A stretch of 64,000 nt of DNA from Mimachlamys varia (GCA_947623455.1 OX392542.1:16251625-16315624), one strand, 5' to 3'; shown: positions 1-12,870, counted from the stretch's first letter. Program-made: numbers and translations. Notes: a model not told the origin generated them from the sequence alone.

Positions 1-420
1 TTATCAATACCCGACAGATCCACGGTACTGATATTTTGTTGGTAGCATGCTTGGATGAAGGAATTGACCCACCTTCAAGGTCACCAGGGTAAAATGTGTT
101 TAAAATCTTCAAACAACTTCTTCTCAATAACCGATAAGCACATGGTACTGATATTTGGCCTGTACCACGCTACGATGAAGGGCTAAAAGGTTTGTTCAAA
201 TGAATAACCTTAACCCCCTTAATGGTCACTATGACCAAATGTCTTAAAATTTAAATATTTCTTCTCAATCACCGAAAGGCTGAAGGTACTGATATTTGGC
301 CTATTGTATGCTGGGATTAAGCGCTATCAGTTTGTCCAAGTGAATGACCTTGGTCACTTTCAGGGCCATTGGGGTCAAATTTGTTAAGATCTTCAAACAA
401 TTTTGCAATAACCAACAAAA
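1..420. repeat. Diverged tandem ~125-bp repeat, three copies
   Basis: Three diverged direct copies share the order 'GGTACTGATATTTGGCCTGT', 'GCTGGGATGAAGGGCTA', 'GAATGACCTTGACC', 'GGTCACCAGGGTCAAATGTG', 'AAAATCTTCAAACAA'. Similar sequence in the opposite orientation occurs at about 26990-27600, so this is part of a dispersed family. The block is followed at 440-475 by a 'TCAGATGGCCGTTAGGCCC...CTCTTGTTT' end resembling the element ends at 26430-26470 and 27910. No coding potential is visible. Confidence 0.75.
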
Positions 421-3400
421 AAAACAAACTTGTCTTTATAGTCAGATGGCCGTTAGGCCCGTGGACCTCTTGTTTGAATGAGGGTATCATAAAACCGTTT
501 TAGACCTATATACTTATGTAATAACAAAATAAATATCTTAGTTTATCCATTTCTAAATCAAACAAAACGGACATGGTTCGAATTTTTAAGATTTCAAGTC
601 TTCGCAACAGAGAAGGTTATGTTAGATGAAGGCAGTCGGCGGTGGTGAGCTAAACTTAGGCCAGCACCAACACAAACCATCTGTTTTTCAACAACCTGTT
701 GACAGTCTATGATAAAACAAAATGCTTCAAGAATGGGGCGTTTTACTTCCGTCACAGCTCCTAATACGATTGATAACAGGCCATGCATGTCAGTGAAAAA
801 TCAGCTCTTGTGCTCTGCCTACCTTATGTATATACGTACATCTGGTGCTAAGTAATTTGGAATACATAGCATGAGGTCCTTGAGCGTAGAGTGTGTGTTA
901 TAAATATGTAGATGGAACCATCAATAAGACAAAATTATTCAAATTCAATACAAGAATGTACTTCATGCCCCGTGAACGTCTCGATACGGTCAGAGTTGGT
1001 CCGACGCATCCATGGCACTGGTTCGTCTCCTCACAAGGCTTTATCCCCACGCTAACGAGCGATTTATACAGTACGTTTTATTGTGCACGAGATGAATTTG
1101 AGTAGTAATACGTAGAAGATTCTATATGTAATTTGTCATAGTAGGTTTCCGCGCAATTGTATGCATGTTTACAAGCGATGTCTAGCATAAACGCGCTTCA
1201 TAGTTGATTATAATTCAATGCTTAAAATATTCAGTATTATTGGACAACAAACTATGCCCTTGCGACGTAATTCCTTATCCCCCCCACCGCCAACACTTTT
1301 TCAAATTGTTAACGAAAAAGTTGAATGACTTGTCAGTATATATTGAAGTTTTGTCTTTTGATCGAAGACGCATTTATATACTTTGTGTACGTACAGCTTA
1401 CTGAAACGGTTTGATGATTAATTAAGTTCAAACATTAAAGTTTTTGCATCCCGAGTATATCTTTGGGGTGTCAGCAGTTATAAAGTTCCGGGAGTAGGCC
1501 TATCTCGCCTTTCATTTTAGGTTGTGAAGGTCAAATACAGCTCCCGTCCATTGCTCGTTCTGATTGGTTAAGTCATTTCCGTAAACATACGGAAACTGCC
1601 GAACAATTCACTACTCGGAGGAATATGGCTCGGATATATACAATTTTTACAGTAGATTTAACAGTAAATTTTACATTAAACAGCGTAGATATTTGCGCAA
1701 CCTGACACTAGATTTAATACCCAGCTACATCAGATAAATTACATAATCATAGTTTTATCGGAACGCGCGAATATATCTGTCTCTTTCTTCAGACCATAGT
1801 CAATAGGTTACAATGTACCTCTTGTCTACCATATACAACGTGACACTCCCAGTCCTGAATGAGAATTACAGCTCCTATACCTCGGCCATGCTAAGATATG
1901 TCACATAAACTTAGATTAATGACGGTGGCCATTTCGAGGCTACGTAGGTCTCCTCATCATACTTGTCTTGAAACGCCATTGTCGGCGTTTCCGAGTGGGA
2001 AACTCTTCGACTCTCTTGTTACTTTAGAATCTAAACAGAAATTCACAGTGTAACTAAATAATTCTACTGTTAGTAGTGTATTATCTCTGGATATCGTAAT
2101 AGTTCCTAAAAATCTCCTCTCATCTGTCATACACATAGGTTACGTGTCAAGTGTTATGCACACAAAAAACAGGTACACGTTTAAAAGTTATATATATACA
2201 AGTTTATTTATGTCTTGACAAAAGAGCGGTTTGCTCCGAAAATTTGACAACACCTGTTTGTCTACACTGTTGGAATTACTTACTTGCCCTTTATAAAGCT
2301 TTAAGTAATTCGTATCCTATAAATATCCATTTGTAAGGGTCCAGTGTTATTTGGAAAACTACCGTTTAATATTAAACATGTTTATTACTTATTTGACCCA
2401 TATATATACAAGCAGCAATACACAAACTAACGCTTAAAGCATTATATACAGAAGTCAAATCAAAACTAAGATTATACAGAAGACGCAGTAAGTATAATAT
2501 CCACCACGCCCGTTAGTTATGGTAATCTATGCATGCTTTTCTGTATACGTAATGATCCGGTGATCACACACTAGACTTTCTCATCACATTTCACACAATA
2601 TATTCTTAATGTAAACAATATTCATGTATTTTTAATTAGAGTACAATGATGTAAAGCAATAACAATTGTTGAAATTTGATAAGAAAATAAGTTTAACAGC
2701 TTGTGTCGTTCCATCTCCAAGGGAAGAAATACATATAAAATTTGTAAAACACATTTTGAACTATAATGTTTGAGAACGATTCTTGCAGCAATACGCTGAG
2801 TAAAAAAGTAAAAAGTGTGTGTGTGGGGGGGGGGGAGAATAGCTCACTCTTTACCGACACTGTAGCACACGTGTACTGTATAGACGTGTTTTAGGGCGTT
2901 ACTTCGCACGGATTGTAAATTCATTCTATTTTGATAAACATGGTTACTTTATGACCTTGAATATAACGTATGATATCATCACTTGAATTGTATAAATTAA
3001 ACATGTTAAGGATACAATTTGTTTTAACGACACGAACTAAGTGTATGTCGCAAAAATCAGTTGGACAAGCAATTCTTCACTATTCGCTTCATCATGTCAA
3101 CACCATTGACGGCAGTTTATGGTATCCGTATCTAAAATCGTCGTGTAAACCTGAGTTTTTGATCTCAATGCGGATATGCTTTATTTACATGACAAGTGAC
3201 AAATTAGTAAACATCTGGGGTCAAGTATCAGCCTGTGTGTGCGTACATATTCAAGGTTGTTGGAACAGTGGAAGTCACTTCAGAAAATTTTACTTTGTAG
3301 CATTTCCCGACTAGCAGCCATCACGCAAAGGGAGCTTACTCTGTCTCCACTTTGAAATATTTCTATTTGCGATACATTTTACCAGAGTGTTACTAACATT

Positions 3401-3491
3401 TTATCTGTTTACTTCTAAATTTATTTTCTTCCGTTTAATGGCGAATTGTTTTATTCCTGTGACACGGAACTAATCTACGTGTTTCTGTTCC
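421..3491. other. Intergenic region, no supported gene
   Basis: AT-rich sequence with only short open frames lacking recognisable domains or coherent splice structure. It holds a GT run followed by a poly-G tract near 2815-2836. Gene 1 has a plausible 3' splice site just upstream of its ATG (TTCTGTTCCAG ending at 3491), so a 5' non-coding exon of that gene could lie here, but I cannot place it. Confidence 0.6.
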
Positions 3492-3507
3492 AGTTTGAAC
3501 CGTCAAT

Positions 3508-6500
3508 ATGAACACCTCCCTGTTCGTGTTTCTGGCCAGTACCGTCTTGGCGGTAGTCAGGTGTGAGAAAGCAGTAATAGAAGGTAAGACATCATTGTTG
3601 TTGTTTTTCTGGAATTTATATTTTCTAATTCTGAACATTGGAAAATCATATTTGAATTCAATGGGGAAAATGCAACAAAAGATATGCAGGAAACGACTGA
3701 AATCTTTTGTAATTTATAGCAAAAATGGAGCTCTCCGACGAACACCCAAGTCAACATGCTTAGCATTTATAATCAAATCCTGACAATTTTCAACTTTTCA
3801 TGTTCTTAGTTTAATTTTATTTCTTAATTAATTAATTTTTTTGACGAAATTTTGTATGCTTATTCAGAATTGTTTCCTGCTTAATGTCATCATATTTTCA
3901 TTGTTTTCCGTTGTGTATTACCAAAGAAATCATAGTTTATTTACAACATCCATTTTTAAATACACACTCTTATATTGTTTTTAAAATGTCACAACATATC
4001 AAATATCTTATTCAAGTGCTAACTTAGTACATCAGTAATTGTGAAAGTAATGACAAGACATACAATGTCCGACATTGATGGCAAACATTTCAATGAATTT
4101 GATAAACGACACCATTATTGAATCGGTGATTTAAGTGAAAAGTTACACATTTTGAATCGTTAACCGTTATGTTCCAGCACTGATGGACACAGGAGCTGCC
4201 TCTACACAGTGCGGGGAAGTAGAGCTAGGGTTCTCCCAGGAGGCCCACCTGTCCTCCAGTGGGAAGGCCCCTAAAGGGTTCTACAGTCTGCTAATATCGG
4301 CCGTCGGTGACGCACCGGAGAATTGCAAATACCGCCATCTTTGTGTGGATGTAGTCGACAGTAGTATGGAGTTCTGTTATGCTAAAGTTCACATTTCTGG
4401 CAAACGTTTCGAGAAGGAAGACTCAAGGGCGGTAAGTACCATTGATCAAACTAAATACTTACTACCGCACTGCGTACAGTACCTCAAAAACATAGTATGT
4501 TATTTAAGTAACTGTCCCGTCTCCTGCAACAACTCCGAAATCAATGTCAACATCCGTATTAACTCGCACGTACAATGATCATATCAGTCATTAAGTTACC
4601 ATGCCTTATGTACTAAACATTTTGCAATGTAGGTGTCCCAACAGGATTTGAAAATGTCGAAAAGGGGGCCACTGGGGAAAGAGAATTTGGTCGATCGCTG
4701 ATGACGAATACAAGCGTTTGTGTAATATTGCGATGGATAGTTTGTTTGTTTTCCGATGAATCTATAACGGCAAAAAATCCAAGTTGCTTGGCATTATATT
4801 TTAACCTTGGTGTTGGTTTAAATGAACGTTTTCAAAGCAATTTGCATATCGACTTTGCTTGTAAGATGCTGTTTATACTGATCAGCAAAATGGTTAGGAA
4901 TAATTTCAAAATAATTTCGCTCTTCTAAGGCAAGCGACAACTGACTATGTAAATACATCAAGGAAACTACGAACTCGACAGGAAATTAGCTTTTAATAAA
5001 ATCAGTCTTGGCAATTAACATTTACATGAACTCACAGTTAATATTATTTGATCAGTCAATACATTTTACATGCTGATGGACTTTTTATGTTAAAAATTGC
5101 AATATTTAGCCATTCTTGGACAAAATATTTACATCGGAAGTAATAACGTGTGTCTAATTTTCGTAACAGGAATTGGGATGCGGTATGAGGATTCCGGAGG
5201 AGTGGTGTACAAACTCCCAGTTCCTGGAGGTATCGGTAATTGAGAAAGCAAGTTACACCGAAACTAACGGCTACGGCTTCAACATTACAGTCTCGTCAAA
5301 GTGCATGGACAAAGAAGAAGACAAAGAGGAAATCGTAGATGGTAAGTGCAACCAACTTATATACCAAACTATATTTACATTCTATGTTGCCTTTGCCTAT
5401 ATATCATTGCTAAACCAAATTGTAATATATGACACTGTATACTACAATTTGCAATCCACATCACATGACGTTATTTCTGACGCCATATTGGACTATGTTA
5501 TATCAAAGCTTTGCACTCCGCCTCAGATAGCATGTATGATGGCTTTGAATCAATCGCTCAGATGACACTGATTTAAATCAGGTTATTGTGGCGTCATTTC
5601 TAACGCCATGTTGGACTACGTTACGTCAACGCTTTGCACCCCGCCTCAGATAACATAAGTAATGGCTTTGAGTCAATAGCTCATATGATATTGATTTAAA
5701 TCAGACTCTTCCAGTAAAGAAACACACATGGAAAAATGGAGAACATTTACCGACTTTATCCCAAAGAGATAGACATACATCTGGTAACAGTTCAATGCTT
5801 AAATATGCTATAGTATGACAAGCTGCGTGACGTCGCTTTGTAACAGTTATTTTGTATGGTGCCGTTTGTGTTACTATAGAAACAGATATAGTTTTGATAA
5901 ACATGTATTGTCTTAGATCGCTGATGTTGTGCTACCCGAGTCGCAAATATATATTATGGGTGTGTAGCGTAGTGCAATCAAGTCTGGGTATCCAACGGTT
6001 GTTAGCAGTGTGTTACTATAGTAACCGATATACAATATAGATATATTGAATGAAGCTGTTAACAGTGTGTTACTATAGTAACAGATAAACAGTAGGGACA
6101 TATTGTATGAAGTTGTTAACAGTGTGTTACTATAGTAACAGATAAACAGTAGGGATATATTATATGAATTTGTTAACAGTGTGTTACTATAGTAACAGAT
6201 AAACAGTAGGGATATATTATATGAAGTTGTTAACAGTGTGTTACTATAGTAACAGATAAACGGTAGGGATATATTGTATGAAGCTGTTAACAGTGTGTTA
6301 CTATAGTAACAGATAAACAGTAGGGATATATTGTATGAAGTTGTTAACAGTGTGTTACTATAGAAACAGATAAACAGTAGGGATATATTGTATGAAGCTG
6401 TTAACAGTGTGTTACTATAGTAACAGATAAACAGTAGGGATATATTGTATGAAGTTGTTAACAGTGTGTTACTATAGAAACAGATAAACAGTAGGGATAT

Positions 6501-7514
6501 ATTGTATGAAGTTGTTATCAGTGTGTTACTATAGTAACAGATAAACAGTAGGGATATATTGTATGAAGCTGTTAACAGTGTGTTACTATAGTAACAGATA
6601 AACGGTAGGGATATATTGTATGAAGCTGTTAACAGTGTGTTACTATAGATACAGATAAACAGTAGGGATATATTGTATGAAGCTGTTAACAGTGTGTTAC
6701 TATAGTAACAGATAAACGATAGGGATACATTGTATAAGGGCGTTAACAATAACAGCTAAAGTAACGTATATACATAATATCTATATATACAATGTAGTTT
6801 TTAGGTTTGCGATTGCAATACTATTTTTAATATGCACAAATAGTTTCCTTAGGCAATTCCTCCAGACATACAAGGCATGCTATATACTCTTGAATGTACA
6901 TTTCTATGGAACGCCAAATTAACATTTACTCAATTAATTGCACCTATCTTCAAATAATTGAAGATAGGTGCAATTAATTGAAAATAGGTTCGATTCAATC
7001 GAAGATCCAATTAATTGTACCTAACTTAAATTATTTAAAGATAGGTACAATTAAATTGAACCCATCTTCATTTGAATTGTACATATCTTCTTCAATTATT
7101 TGAAGATATGTGCAATTAATTGAGTATATGTTAATTTGGCGTTCCATACATTTCGTTGAAGTGTTAAGACACTTTCGACTAAAACTTTGCACACCGATTA
7201 TGACAAACTGGTGACTTAGTGGTTACAAATCCACATACACATCCTCTCTCACACACACACCACATGTAAATCCAGTTAGCGCTGTATCTTTGCTATATAA
7301 TGTGTAGTCCAGGTCGAGCGAGGTTTTAAACGTTGCACTTATTGATTTTTCAGACTTTGTACCGATTGACCTGGAGGAAGCTGTCAATCAGGCCCGTATC
7401 ATCGGTGTCATCGTTGCTGTCTGTTTGGCGGGTTTCTTCCTTATAGCCTTCCTGCTCACCTTCATCTTGTACAGAAACAAAAAGGACCGTTCTAACTCCA
7501 GCCAGGAGTCGTAA
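3508..7514 (+). CDS. Single-pass secreted-type membrane protein, paralogue A (4 exons)
   Basis: Coding exons are 3508-3583, 4178-4431, 5170-5341 and 7354-7514, joined with phases 1, 0 and 1; all junctions are AG/GT(A)AG(A/T). The product is 220 residues. Residues 1-19 form a hydrophobic signal peptide (MNTSLFVFLASTVLAVVRC). The ectodomain runs to about 182 and has seven cysteines, with C-x5-C-x10-CY in exon 2 and the landmarks 'IPEEWC' and 'YGFNITVSSKC' in exon 3; NIT is a potential N-glycosylation site. Residues 183-207 form a transmembrane helix, followed by a 13-residue tail starting YRNKK and ending SSQES. This predicts a type I surface protein with a short cytosolic tail. Its paralogue lies 12 kb downstream with the same architecture. 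I do not recognise the family; a small disulphide-bonded beta domain (CUB-like) is possible but unproven. Introns contain a diverged duplication, a 57-bp minisatellite and an inverted-repeat element. A splice acceptor at 3489-3491 suggests a spliced 5' UTR. Confidence 0.82.
5460..5706 (+). repeat. Two-copy ~127-bp tandem duplication in intron 3 of paralogue A
   Basis: Two diverged copies run head to tail. Both contain 'TTTCTGACGCCATATTGGAC'-like, 'GCTTTGCACTCCGCCTCAGA', 'ATGGCTTTGAATCAAT' and 'GATTTAAATCAG' segments; the second copy starts near 5587. Confidence 0.8.
5860..6745. repeat. 57-bp minisatellite, about 13 copies (intron 3 of paralogue A)
   Basis: Tandem units of about 57 bp carry the core 'GTTAACAGTGTGTTACTATA', then 'GTAACAGATAAACAGTAGGG' and 'ATATATTGTATGAAG'. 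Units differ by a few substitutions (TAGTAACAG/TAGAAACAG, AAGCTG/AAGTTG). An outlying diverged unit sits near 5865-5890. Because 57 is a multiple of 3, one minus-strand frame stays open across the array; it is not a gene. Confidence 0.93.
6907..7146. mobile_element. 240-bp foldback MITE with TA target duplication
   Basis: The termini are TGGAACGCCAAATTAACAT and its reverse complement ATGTTAATTTGGCGTTCCA, flanked on both sides by TA (6905-6906 and 7147-7148). The interior is built from inverted copies of 'CAATTAATTGCACCTATCTTC'-type segments, so most of the element can fold back. TA flanks and small size fit a non-autonomous Tc1/mariner-type element; the superfamily is inferred from the target site only. 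It lies in intron 3 of paralogue A. Confidence 0.85.
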
Positions 7515-8161
7515 CCACGGACAACAGTATCCAATGACAACAGTACCCAAAGTCATCACTACACTCATTTATTTCCGGTCAAATAATTACAATGAAACTG
7601 CATTTCAATGAGAACCAGTGTGACATTAAGTAGGAATTACCAAAGAAAAGACATTTCATCACCAAGTGACGATAAGGCGTTAGTTACCATGGCATTGCAT
7701 CTTGTCATACCTGAAAACTGTTGTAAGGGAGACTACTCCCGAATTTGCATAAAAGGGATATAACTCTGTTGAACTTGGTCGTGTTGTGTGATGAGCAGTG
7801 TACTGCAAGATGAACGAAAGAACGATTATGGTTACGCGCGAGCTAGGTCCTCGGGGTCGAGAGAAAAGGTTCGTGTGGTGGAAACTGCCCGTGGGAAACA
7901 ACTAATTAAATTGTGGTGCAGAGCCGTTGTGATCAATAGATCAACACAGGGCCTCATCGCCTAAAACAACATTATTTGATGACGGGCCTAGTCCAGATCA
8001 CGATTGTGTGTGTATGACTGTGACATATGTGTAATTTTGGTGTTTAGACATTCTGGATGTTGAGACAAGAATGTTTAAATAATCAAGTTTCATTGCAGAA
8101 CCAAGATATTATTCAATTGTTTTAAATTGATACTATAATATGCGTGATTACAAGGTGAAAT
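7515..8161. other. Downstream of paralogue A; no further gene seen
   Basis: Presumably starts with the 3' UTR of paralogue A. I cannot fix the polyadenylation site: the first clear AATAAA on this strand is near 9029, beyond a transposable element. No other coding or RNA feature is seen. Confidence 0.5.
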
Positions 8162-8402
8162 CACAGAGACCCGAAAATTTGTTACAGCTAGTTTTGGACC
8201 TAAACTATGGTGTTTCGAGTAATTTAACAGATTTACACAATTTTCGATAGAAATGCGCCTTCGATGGTCATAAAGGCTATGACCATTGAGGGGGCATTTT
8301 TGTTATTAAAAATTGATCTAAACCACCGAAAATGTAAAATTACTCTAAACATCCTTAGGTCCAAAACCACATGCAGCTGTAACAAATTCTCAGGTCCCTG
8401 TG
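8162..8402. mobile_element. CACAGGGAC-family foldback MITE, copy 1
   Basis: The left end is CACAGAGACCCGAAAATTTG and the right end CAAATTCTCAGGTCCCTGTG. The interior palindrome includes 'ATGGTCATAAAGGCTATGAC' at the centre and arms matching across 'TGTTTCGAGTAAT' / 'ATTACTCTAAACA'. Flanks are GGTGAAAT (8154-8161) and TGTGAAAT (8403-8410), an 8-bp target duplication with one mismatch. An 8-bp duplication and CA(CA)GGG termini suggest a hAT-like origin, but no transposase is present to prove it. Confidence 0.85.
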
Positions 8403-9995
8403 TGTGAAATTGACGTCGTTGGCGCACGTGATTTACCTCATTGTTCTACTTGTATTATATGACCTAAATAATGAAGATACCAAAGTGATGAACGTTATAT
8501 TTTTTGCTTCGGGTGATCGAGTGTCGGGTCGAGTCAGCTTAACCACAGACACTCAAGTATATATCAAAATGTACAATTAGATTTTTAACTATTTTGGTAT
8601 CTATTTTCTATAATTAAATTCCATGTAATTATGTATAAAATTTACACTACCGGCTTGTCATTAAGAGGAACACCTGTAATCACAGGTAAACCTTTGGGCA
8701 ACACGTGTACATCTGCACGTGTGGAAGTCACATGTGTTACACTCATGCCAACATGGAATAACATACACGTTTTACATGAAATTCAGTCGTAAATCATAAT
8801 AAGAGTTCATGTAATGTACGTGTAAATAGGAAAGTTTGATAACCATGGTAACTATAAAATTGTTTACCATTTAACAGTTAAGCTGTACAAGAAGAAACAA
8901 TGTTCAATCCCACAAGTAAAAATAATAAAAAGGTTAAAACGTAACAGATGCAAATATGTATATATATATATAATAAGTAGTTAAAGCTTCATATAGAGTT
9001 AGAAGAAGATTCTGAAATAGTTTATAGCAAATAAAGACATATTTCAGGATCGGTCTGTATGTCTTCCAGTAAAAACAGCTCGATGTCTGCTTAACTAGAC
9101 CAAATCATGGTTGAAAATACAGAAATGGGTTGAACTATTTATAAGCGTTGTCAGTACACGTCGAAATATATTATATGGTAGGGTTTGCTTTGTAAATTCT
9201 CAATGACACAATTTGTTTTAGGAGTCCTGCAAATAAAAGAAATATATATCATATATATGTTTTAGTTATATTTTGCATTTGTGTTCTACTTTTCTGTGTA
9301 AAACCAATCTGTCACCATGCTTGTTTCGAACAACCTAATTTACGATCTCAAATATCAAAGTTGACATAAATGAACTTCCATGTCGATGTTAGTCTCTTCA
9401 CTAATTTATGAGGCCTTTCTGAACATTATAGTTCGATCATCATACCAGACACGTATATTACAACACTTTGAAATAAATCTCTCTAGTTATAACACTTTAA
9501 TGTTCGTGATTTCAGTGTCTTGTCGCCGCTGTTTTATATTACATGTACGTTCTCAAACATCACCAGGTTTCAGCACCCAGTCTTATATAAACGACTGTAA
9601 TGTGCACTTCAAATAAATTCATGATTAGTTTATGTGGGATTTCAACGTATACATGTGCAGCTTATTTTCAACGCATTAATATGGATATACTTATTAAATT
9701 AGCCGAGTTAGGCCGTTCAGTGAGTGAATCAGACTTGTGAATATAACCTCGGTGACATTCAGTAGAGTTAAATAAATTATGAGTTAATTGTGTATCATTT
9801 TAATTGGTCACATAACTGAAATTTTAAAGAAAATAACAAAAACATCCGCAAGCTTAACGTTGCATCTTTTTAAAATAAGTAACTTTTTATGTTCATTCGT
9901 TTATCCGTGAATGAAAAAACAACTATTTCAGCAGAGACGTATATTACACAAAGATGTCATAATACCGGACCGGCTATCACTGCGACTTCAAAAAA
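8403..9995. other. Intergenic, no supported gene
   Basis: AT-rich sequence with short open frames only. AATAAA occurs near 9029 and 9237 and could serve as a distant poly(A) signal for paralogue A. Nothing else is recognised. Confidence 0.5.
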
Positions 9996-9999
9996 TCTT

Positions 10000-10170
10000 T
10001 TTGGGGGGATGTCGAGTTTGCGCAGTGGTAACGGCCGCATGTATTTCTGGCTAGGCGATTTGGCGCCAGAGATCGTGAGTTCGAGGCCCGGATAGGGCAC
10101 GAGTCAAAAATTGTCTTCCTTCGTCATTTGCGTTTCCGTGTTACTTATAAATATATTACACACAATGTAT
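10000..10170 (+). mobile_element. tRNA-derived SINE (head with A and B boxes)
   Basis: An A-box-like TTTGCGCAGTGGTAACGG lies at about 10016-10033 and a B-box-like GAGTTCGAGGCCC at about 10076-10088, the spacing of an internal RNA polymerase III promoter. No intact cloverleaf is obvious, so this is read as a SINE head followed by an AT-rich tail rather than a functional tRNA gene. Confidence 0.65.
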
Positions 10171-10432
10171 CATATACACTTAAAAGTGTTGTTGATCCGA
10201 AGGTTAAAATGTGAATTTCCTGTGGTGATTGTACCGTGTTTAATATACGTCCCTGGTTATATATATACTTGATTTTGGAAGAACAAAATCTATATCTGTG
10301 TATCTATGGATGGGCTGGTAGGACCAGATACGCCTCTGGTCGGACTATATATATGTATTTAACACACTTTCAGTGAAAGTACGATCATAGCATATCTATA
10401 TATCATAATTATGTTATAATGGATCTTTCTCT

Positions 10433-10672
10433 AAAAGCTTGCTCAATACCACAGGGACCTAAGAATTTGTTACAGCTGCAACTGTAGTTTTGGATCTAAA
10501 ATTGGGTGTTTAGAGTAATTTTACACTTTTTTGGGGGAAATTGATCTTAACACTCCCCCCCCCCCCCCCCCCCCCAAAGTGTAAAATTACTCTAAACACC
10601 AAATTTTAGATCCAAAACTACAGTTGTAGCTGTAACAAATTCTTAGGTCCCTGTGGTATTGAGCAAGCTTTT
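10433..10672. mobile_element. CACAGGGAC-family element, copy 2, inside a longer near-perfect palindrome
   Basis: The MITE proper is 10450-10655 (CACAGGGACC...GGTCCCTGTG). Unlike other copies, the palindrome continues into the flanks: AAAAGCTTGCTCAATAC on the left and GTATTGAGCAAGCTTTT on the right are exact reverse complements. Arms of about 100 bp pair around a hinge with a long poly-C run (about 10554-10576). Confidence 0.88.
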
Positions 10673-10687
10673 AAGCTTTTCTATCTA

Positions 10688-10727
10688 AGGTCCAAAACTA
10701 GCTGTAACAAATTCTCAGATCCCTGTG
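10688..10727. mobile_element. Orphan right end of the CACAGGGAC family
   Basis: Matches the right terminal 40 bp of the family (GGTCCAAAACTAGCTGTAAC...CCCTGTG) with no left partner. It lies directly next to the TTAA element at 10733. Confidence 0.75.
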
Positions 10728-10732
10728 CTTAA

Positions 10733-11117
10733 AGGCCCAATATACGTAACTTCAGGGAAATTTTCGTGATTCTGAAAAATTCTGAAAAAAAATCCAGTTG
10801 ATAACCATGCAAATATAAGCCTAAAACGAAGTAAACATGAGCGGTAACTAATAAGAAACTCTGGACAAAAAAATCCAAAGAATTGAAATTAATTCAGGTG
10901 GGGCCCACTTCAATAACAAACCGAAGGTAGAAGACGGTTCGTAATGGACGCGTGTTTACAAATCGCGTGTTTCAATTGCTGCTGTACCGGTAACCGCGAA
11001 AGAATTCATCTTGAATATTGCTGATATCAGTTAATCTTAGCTCAATCTATAAATATAATAAGTTATTAGGCTTGATTTTCGCTTCAAGTTTTGCCGAAAG
11101 TTACGTATATTGGGCCT
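10733..11117 (+). mobile_element. TTAA-flanked TIR element, copy 1 (385 bp)
   Basis: Termini are AGGCCCAATATACGTAACTT and AAGTTACGTATATTGGGCCT, flanked by TTAA on both sides (10729-10732, 11118-11121). The interior carries 'CCTGAGCGGTAACTA'-like, 'GGTGGGGCCCACTTC', 'GCTGTACCGGTAACCGCG' and 'GCTGATATCAG' segments shared with the other copies. TTAA targets occur in piggyBac and Kolobok families; AGG-type ends rather than CCC ends lean towards Kolobok. It is non-coding. Confidence 0.92.
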
Positions 11118-11121
11118 TTAA

Positions 11122-12870
11122 GGACTAGGTACAGGACAATTCAATATGGCGCAGGTGTTTTTACCAAAACTTGTTATTTTATTAAATACTACAAAATACA
11201 TGACCAAAATAGACTACAAAGTAAATTTTGTGATGGAGAATCGACAATTTCAACCATATTTTGGTACGTTTGGTGGTTTTTCTGATATTTTGTGTTATAT
11301 GTCAAAAAACGCGTGCACGTTTGCAGAATACTGCGAAAGAAAATAAAAACAATGAATATCATTTTTTGTTACTTTAATATACACAGAATGATAGACGAGC
11401 CTTCGATTTTTGAATAAATCTCTCTTTCAATTGAAAACCGCAGAATAAGAGAATGTACTCGTCACATGAATGGCAATTTATGTACATTCTGAACACCGCT
11501 CACATCTGGATCAAATTTTCAAAATTTCCATCGCCGATCGACAAATTTATGTGGCAAGCCGCATAGCCAAAACAAAAATCTTACCGTCTGCGGTATGACG
11601 AGTTATGACATTGTGTCAGATCTCTTAAATCAAACATCTTCCCGTTGCATGTAGCGAAATATACCACCCTGTCCTCCATTTTGCACTATTTACTTTTTTA
11701 GATATTCATACGCCTGACTTAGAGGCATGGTGAAACATCGACAAAATTAACAATTTAATTGGATTCAAGCATGCAGTAAAGGTAAATGTTACTTGGTATA
11801 TCGTCACAAAGCAAAAACTGCCCATTCCTATCACGATAAATTGTTTTTAGCGATTGCCAGTTTTACATTTTTGGGCGAATGTATAGCACGTGAAAAGATG
11901 TCCTTCGGCACTTCCGGCAGTGTTTTTTTAGGTAATTTAATGATTTTGAAAGAATTGTCAACAAAGTTTAATTTGTGTTGTAAAAATTCTGATGGAATTC
12001 ATATATATAATACACTTCCGCGTGGATCGGACAGTATTAACTCACTGATTATACCGATTCGTTCTCGGCTTCGCACCTGTCAAACATCGCTAGCATAAAT
12101 TGTTGCCATCGTAAACATGTGTGGCAGTTGAGGCACATTGGTATCAAAATACATTTCTCAAACTTAATTAGTAATTAGGTAACCGTATCGTAAATGTAAA
12201 TTATGTTATGTTGGTGTTATTATTTTTATTTTATACATTTATTTGACACGAAACTTACATTTACATGACAAATGACCTATTTAATATAAAATAATGCCCC
12301 TATATTGCCCCCACGAGATACAGGTAACTACTTTTACCTGAACTGAAAACAGCATGCAATGGACGACATTTTTTAGAGGGGGTACCTGTGTATTTCTCCC
12401 CGATACTCTGATTTACAGACTAATATCAAAATTTTAACACTGGGTTATCATTCTATGAACATTGCAGTAGCTTTGTATTATTTTTTTGAGAAGTTTCAAA
12501 TAATTATATGAAAAATATTTGCGCACTCCCATCTGGATATTATTTACTGAATATTTTTTTCCCAAGTACAGATTTTTTTAATTTTGGGGGCTAAACTGCA
12601 TTTTATATCAATATTTAACATAATGGGATAAAGCTTATGCCATGTATTGGAAGAAAACATTAAAATTTCAATATAACCATTTTCATCCAGGTAACAACCA
12701 ATATGGCTGTACCTAGTCCTTAATACAACTTAACTACACTTAAAATCTAAACCACGAAAACGTCCAAAAACACAACACAGCGAGTAAGGATGTGTGAGTG
12801 ATTCATCGGGTTATCCAGTAGGCGAGACTGTTGTAATACTCTCCATGTAAGACGCTTGTATATTGCCCGG
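11122..12870. other. Intergenic, no supported gene
   Basis: A 101-codon frame (11793-12098) and overlapping shorter ones lack any recognisable motif, splice context or paralogue. I find no evidence of a gene. Confidence 0.55.

Noticed and set aside
5913..6749. 278-codon minus-strand open frame with a 19-residue repeat
   Set aside because: It is the 57-bp minisatellite read in one frame; 57 is divisible by 3, so a stop-free unit stays open. It lies inside an intron and has no splice or start context.
10000..10102. Functional tRNA gene
   Set aside because: A- and B-box-like words are present but no complete cloverleaf or anticodon arm could be drawn; a SINE head is the simpler reading.
11793..12098. 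101-codon plus-strand frame
   Set aside because: No motif, signal, paralogue or splice context; AT-rich composition like its surroundings.
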